Source: Botryococcus braunii | Lineage: Eukaryota > Chlorophyta > Trebouxiophyceae | Direction: 5' to 3' | Assembly: GCA_002005505.1 (NCBI GenBank) | Contig: KV908547.1 | Coordinates: forward strand, 238,891 to 279,990 | Length of the DNA stretch: 41,100 bases | Shown: positions 31,935 to 41,100 of the stretch, piece by piece | Layout of the letters: each line of letters opens with the position of its first letter | Position numbering within the stretch: position 1 is the stretch's first letter | Program-made: the position numbers and the translations under genes | The notes under the pieces: generated by a model | The model's input: the letters and a program-made list of their open reading frames with translations, nothing else | Told to the model about the DNA's origin: nothing | The model's database searches: none

Positions 31935-32376
31935 GCTTAACTACGTAAGGTGGACATGTTGCTACCAGTTGCAACTAGTTGCAATAGGCGTTAACTAGTA
32001 ACAGTACTGCCACAGATGAACCATCTTTAACGCCGAGTACTTTTGACTTCTTTTGAAACCAGCCTGCTTACTGCAATCGCAACATATAAACGTCGTCACC
32101 CCCTACACAAACGCGTCCCTGCATGATGGATTTATGGTATGCGCTTAGAAAAGGCTTCACTCTTAGTTTAAAACGGTTCGACATTGTGAGCCGACAGCAT
32201 GCGTCTTGCAGTGTCAAACATATGGAATCTGCCGAGCGTAGATAGCACACCTACTGTAGCCTTGACATGCATTCTTGTATTGCAGTGGACCTGTATTCTT
32301 GTTCGCCAGAATGTGAATATCTGGACACACTATTGAACACGCATTTCTGCCATATCTTGCCACCACAATAAACCAA

Positions 32377-32382
<6 letters not shown>

Positions 32383-32473
<91 letters not shown>

Positions 32474-32479
32474 GACACA

Positions 32480-32572
<93 letters not shown>

Positions 32573-32592
32573 AGGGAGGGAGGGAGGGAGGG
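32383..32592. repeat. Composite (GA)n-(CA)n-(GA)n-GGGA microsatellite
   Basis: GA (32383-32420), CA with a few GACA interruptions (to about 32540), GA (to about 32563), then a G-run and GGGA tetranucleotides. It lies about 280 bp upstream of the retrotransposon. Confidence 0.95.
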
Positions 32593-32867
32593 CCATCTCT
32601 CATCAGCTCTGGGTTTGTGATGGGCGAAGCTCTCTCCAGCCTCTTGAGCGGACGCCCCCCTGGTGAAGGGCACGCTAGGCTCCTAAACAAGCTCCACTAA
32701 CCTTGGTGGATATTAATCTGGTAAATTCAGTTCCTACTTGCGGCTTTCGCTAACAAGCCACCACGAAATCTATGGGAATGAGTCTCTCTTAACCATTCTT
32801 GAATCTTCTCTTCTTAGGACCATGCACCGGTGCAGCCGATTTCGGTACCCCCCCCCCCCCCTCTCCC

Positions 32868-33055
32868 TGTAACGTTCCGAGTGCGAAGGGTCCGTTAGGG
32901 AGCCGATCGGCATCGAGCCGATAGCGCGTGATCGGAGAGCGGGGTACGATGACCTCATTACGTAATCTGGCCAGCTTGGCTGGCGGGGTGCAATCAGACG
33001 GGTCGCACCTGTGTGAGGTCATTCTCACACGAACTTGAGACAAGCAAGATACTAC
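32868..33055 (+). repeat. Candidate 5' LTR of the plus-strand element
   Basis: It begins TGTAACGTTCCGAG and ends GATACTACA two bases before the primer-binding site, giving the usual TG...CA termini. The second element's LTR also begins TGTAACG on its own strand. The left boundary is uncertain because the partner LTR is outside the window; 188 bp is short for the family, and the true LTR could start further left. Confidence 0.5.
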
Positions 33056-33057
33056 AT

Positions 33058-33070
33058 TTGGTATCGGCGA
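33058..33070 (+). other. Primer-binding site
   Basis: TGGTATCGGCGAG follows the candidate LTR after two bases. It matches the first seven bases of the TGGTATCAGAGC primer site used by many plant Ty3/Gypsy elements, which pairs with the 3' end of initiator methionine tRNA. Confidence 0.65.
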
Positions 33071-33101
33071 GAATTCTAAAACCTGGGGTTTTCGATTTCT
33101 C

Positions 33102-34604
33102 GTGTATCTTGTGTGTTTTACGGACCTGGGGTCCGTGGTCGTAAACCTGGGGTTTGCGATGGCACTCCGGACACTTGTCGAAGTGCCGCAGGGGTTGCGA
33201 AATACATTTGTAACCGTGCCTCCTACGAGGAGGTGTGCTATTGGGACGGTTTGGGACGACTCGTGGCCCACTTGGGCCAGGAAAAATCCCCGAGTCCCGG
33301 ACCTTTCGAACGGCTTGAGCTACGAAAATTGTCGCGCTTTCACGAAACAGAAGCTCGTGGAGATCCAAGCACTTCCTAGTGCCGAGATCGCTACGCAGCA
33401 ACTGGTTCGTGAAATCGGTGACTATTTCGAGAAGCTTGAGCCGGTCGAGGTTCACTTAGCGAAGCTGTCGACGCAGCTGCACCTCCAGGTAACTGGAGAG
33501 GGCGGCTTTAAGCCGGGTTTCGACTCGGTGGCGCATTTTGCCGAAATGCAGAGGCTCGCGACGGCGAAACTGGAATACGAAACGAGAGTTTGGCAGTTGT
33601 ACTTCATCGCTGCCGAGCTCGATACGGATTCTTCCGTGGGTCGTACGGAGGATCGCGTGGATATGTTGGAGGCCGAAGTTGCGGTGCTGACTCAACGCGT
33701 TGCAGGTGGGCACCCCACTTCTGGTCCTTCCGTTGACGTGTTGAATTCAGAATTCAATGCGAAGAGAACAACTGAACCTTCACGTGGGCCCTTTCGGCGC
33801 CCACCGGCTCCGTTGTTTAATGGGGAAAAGGAGGGGACTGACATAATCACTTGGCTCGGTCAATTTGACGATTATTCGTGTATTTTGGGCCTTCGTGATG
33901 ATGAATTAGTGTCCCACGCGTCCCTTTGCCTTACTGGCCGAGCCGCTAAGGAATGGGCGCTCCTTAAAAGGTCCCTTTCTGTTCAGGGAAAGGATGTGAA
34001 GGACTTTGCCATTTTCAAGACTTCTCTTCTCGCTCATTTTGTTGAAGTGGAAGTAGAAAATACTGTGCGTCCACGGTTGGCGCGATTGAGGCAGACTAAG
34101 TCCGTGGCAGCTTACCATGCTATGTTTCGTGCTATCATGGTTGAAGCTGTCAAATATCCTATCTCGGGCCCTGAAGCGTGTGCCTACTTTAGGGCGGGGT
34201 TAAAACCAAACATTTTGGAGGTTTTAACAAGAGATTCACTCGTTCGTAACGAGCTTGGTAACCTTGACATTGTTGTTCAAGCTGCCAAGGAAGCTGAATC
34301 CTTCTTGCGTATGTTGCCGGGTGCAGCGAGCGAGAAGGAGACTCAGGAGCTGAAGGCCTTGATCAAGGGCAAGCGCCTGGCAGACGGGGATGCTATTCCA
34401 CCTCCTAAGCGCGCTGCCTTTGGGAAGCCTCCGGGCTCGAATGGATCTGGTGCTGGGCCTTCGGGCACGCAGCCCAACGCGTATGCAGCGAGGATGAAGC
34501 GCGAAGGCCGCTGCTACAAGTGCGGGGAACTGGGCCACACGGCCAAGTTCTGCAAGAAGCCTGATGCCCACGACAAGGGCAAGGGCAAGGCACCTGCTTC
34601 CTGA
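33102..34604 (+). CDS. gag: Gag polyprotein of Ty3/Gypsy element
   Basis: A 500-residue frame. The first Met is at 33102 and another, in MALRTLVEVPQGL, at 33159; the second may be the true start because the first few residues are unremarkable. The central part (about residues 225-400, from FRRPPAPLFNGEKEGTDIIT) is the retrotransposon Gag capsid region, with WLGQFDDYSCILGL and LTGRAAKEWALLKRSL. A basic linker follows, then one CCHC zinc knuckle CYKCGELGHTAKFC near residue 470-485. Gag packages element RNA into virus-like particles. The frame ends KAPAS and UGA, and the pol frame continues in the same phase without another stop. Confidence 0.9.
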   Translation: MYLVCFTDLGSVVVNLGFAMALRTLVEVPQGLRNTFVTVPPTRRCAIGTVWDDSWPTWARKNPRVPDLSNGLSYENCRAFTKQKLVEIQALPSAEIATQQLVREIGDYFEKLEPVEVHLAKLSTQLHLQVTGEGGFKPGFDSVAHFAEMQRLATAKLEYETRVWQLYFIAAELDTDSSVGRTEDRVDMLEAEVAVLTQRVAGGHPTSGPSVDVLNSEFNAKRTTEPSRGPFRRPPAPLFNGEKEGTDIITWLGQFDDYSCILGLRDDELVSHASLCLTGRAAKEWALLKRSLSVQGKDVKDFAIFKTSLLAHFVEVEVENTVRPRLARLRQTKSVAAYHAMFRAIMVEAVKYPISGPEACAYFRAGLKPNILEVLTRDSLVRNELGNLDIVVQAAKEAESFLRMLPGAASEKETQELKALIKGKRLADGDAIPPPKRAAFGKPPGSNGSGAGPSGTQPNAYAARMKREGRCYKCGELGHTAKFCKKPDAHDKGKGKAPAS

Positions 34605-34646
34605 AGGTATGGGCCTTCAGACCAAGCGGGGGCTGATGTAAGTCCA

Positions 34647-37600
34647 ATGCAGATTATAGCTAATGCTTTCCACCCAGATGCTGAGGTGCAAAAGCTGACT
34701 ATGATTTTTGGTGGCCAGGTGCAAGGCGTGCACTGCCAGGTATTGGCTGACTCTGGAGCTAGCTGCAACATCATCAGTGCAGCGCTCGCGGATCGACTTG
34801 GTCTACAAATAGAGTCACCCACGGAGAAGGCAGTGTTGCAAATGGCCAATGGCCTGGAAGTTGATCATCTTGGGCATGTTACAATCTCTGTGACGATCCA
34901 GGGTTACCGTTTTGCTGCTGTAACTTGTACAGTGATGCATGTTCACTCCTGTGAGTGGGATGTGTTGTTAGGGCAGCAATGGTTGACCAGAGCTCGTGCT
35001 AGTGTGAACTTCGATGACAAATGTGTCACTGGGTACACTAGGAAGGGTAAGCCCTTTCGGTTACGATGTAAGGACAACATCGCCATGACTGACTCTGATT
35101 GTACAGATGTAAAGAAGTTAGTCATAACGATGGTACAGGCCAAGCGTCTTGCGCGCGCGGGGTGTAAAACGTTCTTATCATCTGTAACGCAATTGCTGTC
35201 TTCTGAAGCATCGCTTGTGGAAGTACCTGTGAGTGTGCACTCTTTGCTACAAGAGTTTGCAGATGTCTTCCCTGAAGACGTGCCAGGGCTTCCCCCTGAC
35301 CGTCCTGGGGTTTCTCACACAATCCCTCTGATTGATCCACACGCGAAGCCTCCATCACGACCCTTCTACCGACTGTCTCGTTCGGAGGTGATGGAAGCTG
35401 AGAGGCAGGTGAAGCTGCTCCTAGAGAAGAAGTTCATAGAACCTTCGACTTCTCCTTACGGTGCACCGATCCTGTTTGTCCAGAAGAAGGACGGGGGTTT
35501 GCGGATGGTCATAGATTATCGCGCACTGAACAAACTCACCGTCAAGAACAAGTACCCAATGCCACGCATTGATGATGCACTGGATCAGCTTCAAGGTGCG
35601 ACCTTGTTTACAAGTCTGGACTTGACATCAGGGTACCATCAGATCCGGATATCCGACGAGGATGTACCTAAGACTGCCTTTCGTACACCCGACGGATTGT
35701 TTCACTGGCGTGTCTTGCCGTTCGGATTGACGAACGCGCCGGCAACTTTTCAGACGGCAATGAATACAATATTCCGGCCGTATCTGCATAAGTTTGTCCT
35801 GGTGTACTTAGATGACATCCTCATCTACAGTAAGACCCCAGAGGAGCATTGCCAGCATTTGCGGCAAGTGTTGGAGCTTCTTCGAGAGCATCAGCTCTAT
35901 GCAAACATGAAGAAGTGCTCCTTCGCTAAGTCTGAAGTGGCTTACTTGGGCCATATTGTCTCTTCTGAGGGCGTGAAGGTTGATCCACGCAAGACTGCTG
36001 CAGTCTACAATTGGCCTAAGCCCACGTGCTTACCGGAGTTGCGATCCTTTCTTGGATTGGCAACATACTTCCGTAAGTTCATTAAGGACTTTGCAAGGCT
36101 GGCCATGCCCCTGCATGGCATGACTCGCAAGGGTGTCCTTTGGGACTGGAAGAGCTCGTGTCAGCAAGCCTTTGATGCTATTAAGCAGGCTTTGACTCAA
36201 GCTCCGTGCTTAGCTTTCCCGGATTTCACTAAGCCGTTTGAGGTGCACACGGATGCCTCCTTGGCAGGTCTAGGGGCCGTCTTATATCAAGAGGGCCGCC
36301 CCATTGCCTTTGAGAGTCGTCGCCTCACACCGGCAGAAATCAATTATCCTACTGGGGAGCAAGAGCTGCTAGCAGTGGTTCACGCCTTAACGGTGTGGCG
36401 CTGTTATCTTGAAGGTGGGCCGGAGTTCCGCGTGGTCACTGACCACAAGGCTATTACCTACCTTGATACTGTGGCACAGTTGAGCCGCCGCCAGACACGT
36501 TGGGCAGAGTTTCTCTCCCGGTTCCATTTCACATGGGAACATATGGCGGGTGCCTCAAATGTGGTTGCCGATGCGCTGAGCCGCACGCCGGTGGGATATC
36601 CACCTCCCAACTCATTGGTGAACGCGGTTGTGGTTCGTTCCACTCGTTCATACGTTTCGGAGGGTCCCCCTTGTCTTCCAAATCGCTCCCTTCGGGATGT
36701 CATTTGCGCCGTTACCCGGGCACAGGGTACTCCCTTGGCTGCAGAGGCTCGTGGTATGGGACACGAGTCTAGGCCTCCTTCAGGTGGGGGAGAGGGCATG
36801 ACGTGGAAGGACAAGTTTGTGCGTGGTTATCAGGAAGACCTTTGGTTCAAGGAACCTAGCAATGTGGCGCCTCTGGTCGCACACGACGGCTTCCTGTTAC
36901 ACGAAGGAAAGATTGTTGTGCCGCATGCATTTGGGCTTAGATCCCACCTTATGGAAGAAATGCATGATAGCCCGTATGCTGGACACCAAGGTGTGAACAA
37001 AACCCTGAAGCTGGTTGCCCGCCATTATTGGTGGCCGACGATGACACAGGATGTGACGCAGTACGTGACTCACTGTCACCTCTGCCAGAAGAACAAGGCA
37101 AGGCATGCAAAGCCTTCGGGGCTGTTGCATCCCCTTGAGCTTCCGCATAAACCGTGGGACACGGTGACCATGGACTTCATCACCCAGTTGCCTCGCACCG
37201 CGGAAGGGCATGATGCCATCCTGGTGGTGGTGGACAAGCTGACGAAGATGGTTCATTTGGTGGCTACGCAGACCACGGCGACTGCTGAGCAGACAGCGAA
37301 GCTGTTTGTGGATCACATTTGGAAGCTCCACGGAGTGCCTAGGAAAGTGGTGTCTGACAGGGATCCCCTGTTCACCAGCCACTTCACTCGAGCCTTGTGT
37401 CGGATGCTTGGGACCAAGCAGGCCATGTCCACGGCGTATCATCCTCAGACGGATGGGCAGACAGAGCGTGTGAACCGTGTTCTTGAGGACATGCTCCGCA
37501 TGTATGTGTCTAAGTCACAGACTGACTGGGACGAGAAGCTGTCGTGTGCTGAGTTTGCTATCAACAATGCAGAGCACTCCAGCACAGGCTTCACGCCGTT

Positions 37601-37688
37601 CATGTTGAACTATGGTCATCACCCGTACCTACCAGTATCGGTGCTGCCAGAGTTCAGGGTCCCTGTAATAACTCAGCGGAATTTATAA
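34647..37688 (+). CDS. pol: Pol polyprotein of Ty3/Gypsy element, integrase C terminus cut off by insertion
   Basis: Aspartic protease has active-site DSGA at about residue 35-38. Reverse transcriptase includes FVQKKDGGLRMVIDYRALN, LDLTSGYHQIRI and catalytic YLDDILIYS (about 386). RNase H includes VHTDASLAGLGAVLYQ and TDHKAITYL. Integrase has an HHCC zinc site (His near 776, CHLCQ near 810) and DDE residues in TMDFI, VSDRDPLFTSHF and RVNRVLEDML. The domain order, with integrase last, is Ty3/Gypsy. True element sequence ends at 37663 after EFRVP; the last residues and stop (VITQRNL) are read from the inserted LTR. The integrase C-terminal GPY/F-type region and any chromodomain are therefore absent here. 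The frame is open upstream to the Gag UGA at 34602, so 34647 is only the first Met, and translation probably depends on readthrough. Confidence 0.92.
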   Translation: MQIIANAFHPDAEVQKLTMIFGGQVQGVHCQVLADSGASCNIISAALADRLGLQIESPTEKAVLQMANGLEVDHLGHVTISVTIQGYRFAAVTCTVMHVHSCEWDVLLGQQWLTRARASVNFDDKCVTGYTRKGKPFRLRCKDNIAMTDSDCTDVKKLVITMVQAKRLARAGCKTFLSSVTQLLSSEASLVEVPVSVHSLLQEFADVFPEDVPGLPPDRPGVSHTIPLIDPHAKPPSRPFYRLSRSEVMEAERQVKLLLEKKFIEPSTSPYGAPILFVQKKDGGLRMVIDYRALNKLTVKNKYPMPRIDDALDQLQGATLFTSLDLTSGYHQIRISDEDVPKTAFRTPDGLFHWRVLPFGLTNAPATFQTAMNTIFRPYLHKFVLVYLDDILIYSKTPEEHCQHLRQVLELLREHQLYANMKKCSFAKSEVAYLGHIVSSEGVKVDPRKTAAVYNWPKPTCLPELRSFLGLATYFRKFIKDFARLAMPLHGMTRKGVLWDWKSSCQQAFDAIKQALTQAPCLAFPDFTKPFEVHTDASLAGLGAVLYQEGRPIAFESRRLTPAEINYPTGEQELLAVVHALTVWRCYLEGGPEFRVVTDHKAITYLDTVAQLSRRQTRWAEFLSRFHFTWEHMAGASNVVADALSRTPVGYPPPNSLVNAVVVRSTRSYVSEGPPCLPNRSLRDVICAVTRAQGTPLAAEARGMGHESRPPSGGGEGMTWKDKFVRGYQEDLWFKEPSNVAPLVAHDGFLLHEGKIVVPHAFGLRSHLMEEMHDSPYAGHQGVNKTLKLVARHYWWPTMTQDVTQYVTHCHLCQKNKARHAKPSGLLHPLELPHKPWDTVTMDFITQLPRTAEGHDAILVVVDKLTKMVHLVATQTTATAEQTAKLFVDHIWKLHGVPRKVVSDRDPLFTSHFTRALCRMLGTKQAMSTAYHPQTDGQTERVNRVLEDMLRMYVSKSQTDWDEKLSCAEFAINNAEHSSTGFTPFMLNYGHHPYLPVSVLPEFRVPVITQRNL

Positions 37689-38141
37689 GGAAGTAAGGCA
37701 GGAGGGGAGCAAGGAACGAGGCGCGACACGAGGTCCGTCACTTGGGGCAAGCAAGCGTTTACAAGAACCACCCCACCACACAGCTTACCCTTGTGGTTTC
37801 TCCAGTTCTGTCCTCTCGTGTTAATCTACTCGGCACGCGGGTTCCTAGCCAAGGGACGCCTATGATTCGGACTCGGCCCATGTACGACTTCTGTCCCTCT
37901 ATCCTTCGTGAGAGCCCAAGATCGTCCACTCGCTGGCGTGCTAACGGTGACAATTATTGTCATCAAACACACGCAATGACGGAGTGCCAACTATGCATGG
38001 CGTAAGCAACCATCACCGACGGAAGGTGCTACTCTCGTTCGAGCGGCTAACCACGTGGCTCCCACGGGCGTGCAGTATGGCGCCAAAGGGCGTCTCCCGC
38101 AAATGTCCCGAAATGCTCGGAAATCCTCGCATTCCGTTACA
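37664..38141 (-). repeat. 3' LTR of the minus-strand element
   Basis: On the minus strand it starts TGTAACGGAATGCG directly after a polypurine tract and ends GAGTTATTACA, so both termini carry the TGTAA/TTACA inverted repeat. It is 478 bp long. The left end falls exactly where the plus-strand integrase reading breaks off. Confidence 0.85.
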
Positions 38142-38159
38142 TTATCCCCCCCTTAGTCC
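38142..38159 (-). other. Polypurine tract of the minus-strand element
   Basis: On the minus strand the sequence is GGACTAAGGGGGGGATAA, immediately followed by the LTR start TGTAACGG. Such a purine run primes plus-strand DNA synthesis in LTR retrotransposons. Confidence 0.8.
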
Positions 38160-39150
38160 TTTGCATGTCCTCATGCAAACCCACTCGAGGATTTTCACTG
38201 AGAAGAACAACCAGAGAAACCGGTAAACTGGACGGCCCAAACCTCCAACTGCCGTCTGACCCCTGCCGAATTGGTGGTTCATGGGGTCCCCACTTCCAAT
38301 GTAGAATATCTCCAAGTAAACACTTCCTTGCCATTTATTTATCTTTTATGGCTTTTCTAGTACACTAGGTAGACTTGCGTCTAATCTGATTCGAAGAACA
38401 AACATGAAGAAATAAACGTTCAAACATGAAAAACAAGTGTCCCAATTTCCCAAGTCCAAGAGAACATAAAAATCTAATCCAAAAACATACAACACAAAAG
38501 AATAATTAAAGTGCTTAAGTCCAAAAAGTAGGGAACTTCCATGGAGAAGTTCCATGCTCCCAATGAGTCCCGTTCCCGTAATGGATGATCCCAAGTCAAC
38601 ATACTGTACAAATCCGCATAAGGTACACATTCCAGTTCATGCCGAACGACTCGGGTTGCGTTGGCTCTGAACCATGATCCAAAAGGAACAAACAAACAAA
38701 CAAACAAAGAAACAAAGTCCAACGTTCAAGGTCCAAGATTTCAAGAGAGTCCAAGTCCCCCTATTGACATAGACAGTCCAAGACCTGCCAGTCACATAGA
38801 AGAATCCCCAATCCCTCTCCAATTTCCAAGTCCCTTCTAGTCACATAGTCCACCCATCACCAGAAAAGTGCCCAGGATCCACAACTGATTGCTTGTGCTA
38901 GCAGGTGTACTCCCCCCCACCTATCCAAAGCGTGCAGACTCCGGGCTGCAACATGCCATGGTGTGTGACATCTGTCCACCCACACCGGAGTGGGCGACCC
39001 ACTCCCAATCCCATCCCGAGGGGGTGCACACATTTGCAATCCTACCACCGGCTTGTCTGTGCAGATCCTTGCGTACCCGACAAGGACTCCCTCCTAAAGA
39101 GAGCAAAGACAAGGTAACCAACCGGAGGAGCGGGCAGCAGGGGAAAGGCC
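38160..39150 (-). other. Noncoding 3' region of the minus-strand element
   Basis: About 1 kb between the pol stop and the polypurine tract contains no supportable frame. It has an (AAAC)n run near 38691-38706 and many scattered CCAAGTCC-like words, for example near 38448, 38591, 38720, 38752 and 38827, which suggests decayed short repeats. Confidence 0.6.
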
Positions 39151-41100
39151 TCAAACGGCCGTCTCGCCCCACTTGGGCGGGCCCAACTCCTGGTGACGGT
39201 GGTAGGCGTTGATGGTGTCCTTTGCGTGGTCGAACATGTCCAAGGGCTCCCAGTCGTCTCCGACGTCGTAACCTGACCACAGTACCCAGTATTGGTAGGC
39301 TGGGGTACCGTCCGGGAAGTGGAGGGCCCGGTTCCCCTTCATCCAGGGACGGTGACCGAGGATGCCGTCCACGACGTACTCGGCATTCTCCGTGCCGTCA
39401 TCGCCCTTGACCATGCGTGGTCCCGGCTGGTATTTGTAAATGCTGAGGCGGTCTGGGTTACGTGGCCCCTTGTAGAGGTCCACATATTCCACGTTTATGC
39501 GTGGGTGAAACTTCAAGGCGGCGGGGACGTCCAGCTCAACAGAGTTGGGATGGACGGCAGTGACCCGGAAGGGTCCAATCCGGCGCCTGGCAAGCTTTAT
39601 GTACTTCTGCGACGTCAGGGCGGCTGGGAACTTCGTCCGAAGGAGAACAAGGTCCCCCTTCTTATAGATCACAGCCCGGCGGTGGCGGTTCGCCTGGGCC
39701 GCCTGCCGCTCCTGAGCTGCAGCCAAAAACTTCCGTGCAAGAGTAAGGGAGTCTTGCATCTTCCGGAGGAAAAGATCTGCCCGATCTGCTTTCCCCCCTC
39801 CATGTGTCCCATAGCAAATGGAATGTTTGGATCCTGTCCATATGTCAAGCGGAACGGGGTGGTGTTGATCGAGGCTTGCCATGTATTGTTATAGGCGAAC
39901 TCTGCAACAGCCAGATGGTTTTCCCATTCTTTAGGCTTATCCCAAACATAATGTTTGAGGTAGTCCTCAAGAATCCTGTTAACCCGTTCCGTTTGTCCGT
40001 CAGATTGTGGGTGATAGGCTGTAGACCGTGCAGGTTTGCAGCCTGTTAAATTTAGGAGTATATCCATAAATTTACTCACAAACTTAGGATCCCTATCCGA
40101 CACAAGTTCCTCTGGAAATCCGTGGTATCTCCAGACTTTATCCCTTAGCAAAACTGCTACATCATATGAGTCAGCTTTTGTGGTGGTGGGCACAAAGTGA
40201 GCACACTTACTTAACCGGTCCACCACAACCCATATGGCATCATTCCCGTTTGCACTCCGTGGCAACCCCGTTATGAAATCCATGGAAATGCTTTGCCATT
40301 TCCTAGTCGGGATTTGCAAGGGGTGAAGGAGGCCTGCGGGCAACTTGTTTGAAGCTTTGACCCTTTGACAAGAATCACAGTAGGCAACATATTCCCGCAC
40401 GTCCTCTGTCATTCCCGGCCACCACCATTCCCGTTTCACCAGTTCATACATCTTGGCAAAACCAGGGTGTCCCACATATAAAGGTTCATGCAATGCCTTG
40501 AGTATATCTTGTCTTAGGTTTCTCCCCACGACTCCTTCCCCATCCTTCACCTCATAATGCCCTGGGACATACTTCCGTCCCTCCTTCCCATATTCCCATA
40601 TCCCATTCCTGAAATGCACCTTCCTTCTGTTCGACCTCTTTCCCAACCACTCATCATCCATGTATGCCCTTTTTACTAACTCCAGGAAGGGTTCACACGT
40701 GTCAAGCTGCTGGGTGACTCCGCTCGGGCGGCCCTCCCGCCGGAGTCCATTGCGACCCGGGGCTTGACACTCCTGAGCTCGGCTCCGCTGGCTCGACGTT
40801 GCGTCGGAGCTGCCTGGCCGCGAGGATTGGATCCTGGACAAGGCATCTGCGACGTTAGTCTGCCTGGCTCCCAACCCAGAGTATGTCAAACTCCTGCAAT
40901 CGCTCAGCCCACCTAGCTCTTCTCGGCTAAGTCCTGCTGTTGTTGCAAAAGGTATTACACTTATGGTCAGTGGTTACGGTGACTGGTTTTCCTAACACAT
41001 AACATCGCCATTCCTGTAGAGCATACACTACAGCCAGCAATTCCTTTCCGTAGCAGAATAGTTACGCTCTGCACTATTCAACTTTTTGCTATGGTATGCT
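39151..41100 (-). pseudogene. pol: Pol (RNase H, integrase, chromodomain) of the minus-strand element, frameshifted
   Basis: Reading leftward from the edge: RNase H remnants in shifting frames (KLNSAERNYSATE, then ELLAVVYALQEWRCYVLG, then RWAERLQEFDILW, then QTNVADALSR near 40850). From there a long open frame to about 39800 carries the integrase zinc site (HPGFAKMYELVKREWWW, CDSCQRVKA) and DDE core (SMDFITGLP, VSDRDPKFVSKF, VNRILEDYL). Near 39795, at a C-run (G-run on the coding strand), the frame shifts into QDSLTLARKFLAAAQERQA, a GPY/F-like IGPFRVTAVHP segment and a C-terminal chromodomain (YVVDGILGHRP, YWVLWSGYDVGDDWEPLD). At least three shifts and an in-frame stop in RNase H make this copy non-functional. 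Chromodomains in this position direct integration to particular chromatin in chromoviruses. Confidence 0.88.

Larger units (their letters stand above)
32868..37663 (+). mobile_element. Ty3/Gypsy LTR retrotransposon, 5' part, interrupted by a second element
   Basis: A candidate 5' LTR (32868-33055), primer-binding site (33058-33070), Gag (33102-34604) and Pol with protease, reverse transcriptase, RNase H and integrase in Ty3/Gypsy order are present. The element stops abruptly at 37663 within the integrase C-terminal region, where the terminus of another LTR begins. The remaining integrase C terminus and 3' LTR should lie beyond the right edge of the window. Apart from the in-frame UGA between Gag and Pol, I saw no internal frameshift. 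Confidence 0.9.
37664..41100 (-). mobile_element. Second Ty3/Gypsy (chromodomain) retrotransposon, minus strand, partial at window edge
   Basis: From left to right on the plus strand: 3' LTR (37664-38141), polypurine tract (38142-38159), about 1 kb of noncoding 3' sequence, and pol read on the minus strand to the window edge. Its 5' half, Gag and 5' LTR lie beyond 41100. It sits inside the integrase of the plus-strand element, so it is the younger insertion, although its own coding region already carries frameshifts. Confidence 0.88.

Noticed and set aside
37664..37688. VITQRNL as the native C terminus of the plus-strand Pol
   Set aside because: These bases belong to the inserted LTR, and the native integrase frame is interrupted at 37663.
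39292..39894. A 200-residue plus-strand frame
   Set aside because: It is the antisense shadow of the integrase C terminus and chromodomain of the minus-strand element.

Overview
This is a nuclear window from a eukaryote with intron-rich genes, extreme simple-repeat load and Ty3/Gypsy chromovirus-type retrotransposons. Prefoldin 6 reads most like plant homologues, the retrotransposon primer site resembles the plant initiator-Met tRNA type, and a CCDC148-like coiled-coil protein hints at a lineage with motile cilia or sperm. A streptophyte alga or other flagellate-sperm green lineage (Chara-like) is my inference, not a demonstration. There is no prokaryotic signature: no operons and no CRISPR.

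Layout. 1-3.9 kb: intergenic, with a 119-bp terminal-inverted-repeat element, a degenerate ~65-bp tandem repeat and a near-perfect 89-bp minisatellite. 3.98-9.76 kb, minus strand: a six-exon gene (468 aa, phases all consistent) for an ADP-ribosylglycohydrolase/J1-crystallin-fold protein with an N-terminal membrane anchor; its introns hold CTA/CTG, GA, GT and CTT repeats and tandem copies of one of its own 3' splice sites. 9.76-11.68 kb: head-to-head spacer. 11.68-16.46 kb, plus strand: an unrecognised Pro/Ser-rich protein whose middle exon changes reading frame; its first visible intron contains ~830 bp of C/T-rich sequence with very long poly-C. 18.9-21.9 kb: weakly supported exons of an unidentified gene. 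23.85-26.37 kb, plus: the last five exons of a coiled-coil protein resembling CCDC148. 28.29-30.90 kb, plus: a complete four-exon prefoldin subunit 6 gene, with a 20-bp tandem repeat just beyond its stop codon.

31-41.1 kb is transposon territory: a second copy of the 119-bp element, then a plus-strand Ty3/Gypsy element (LTR, primer-binding site, Gag, one in-frame UGA, Pol). Its integrase is cut at base 37663 by the 3' LTR of a second, minus-strand chromodomain-type Ty3/Gypsy element that runs off the right edge. The second element carries frameshifts and is decayed.

The host genes show no obvious common pathway. Gene models were made by hand from splice consensus, phase continuity and family resemblance from memory; no database search or transcript evidence was available.
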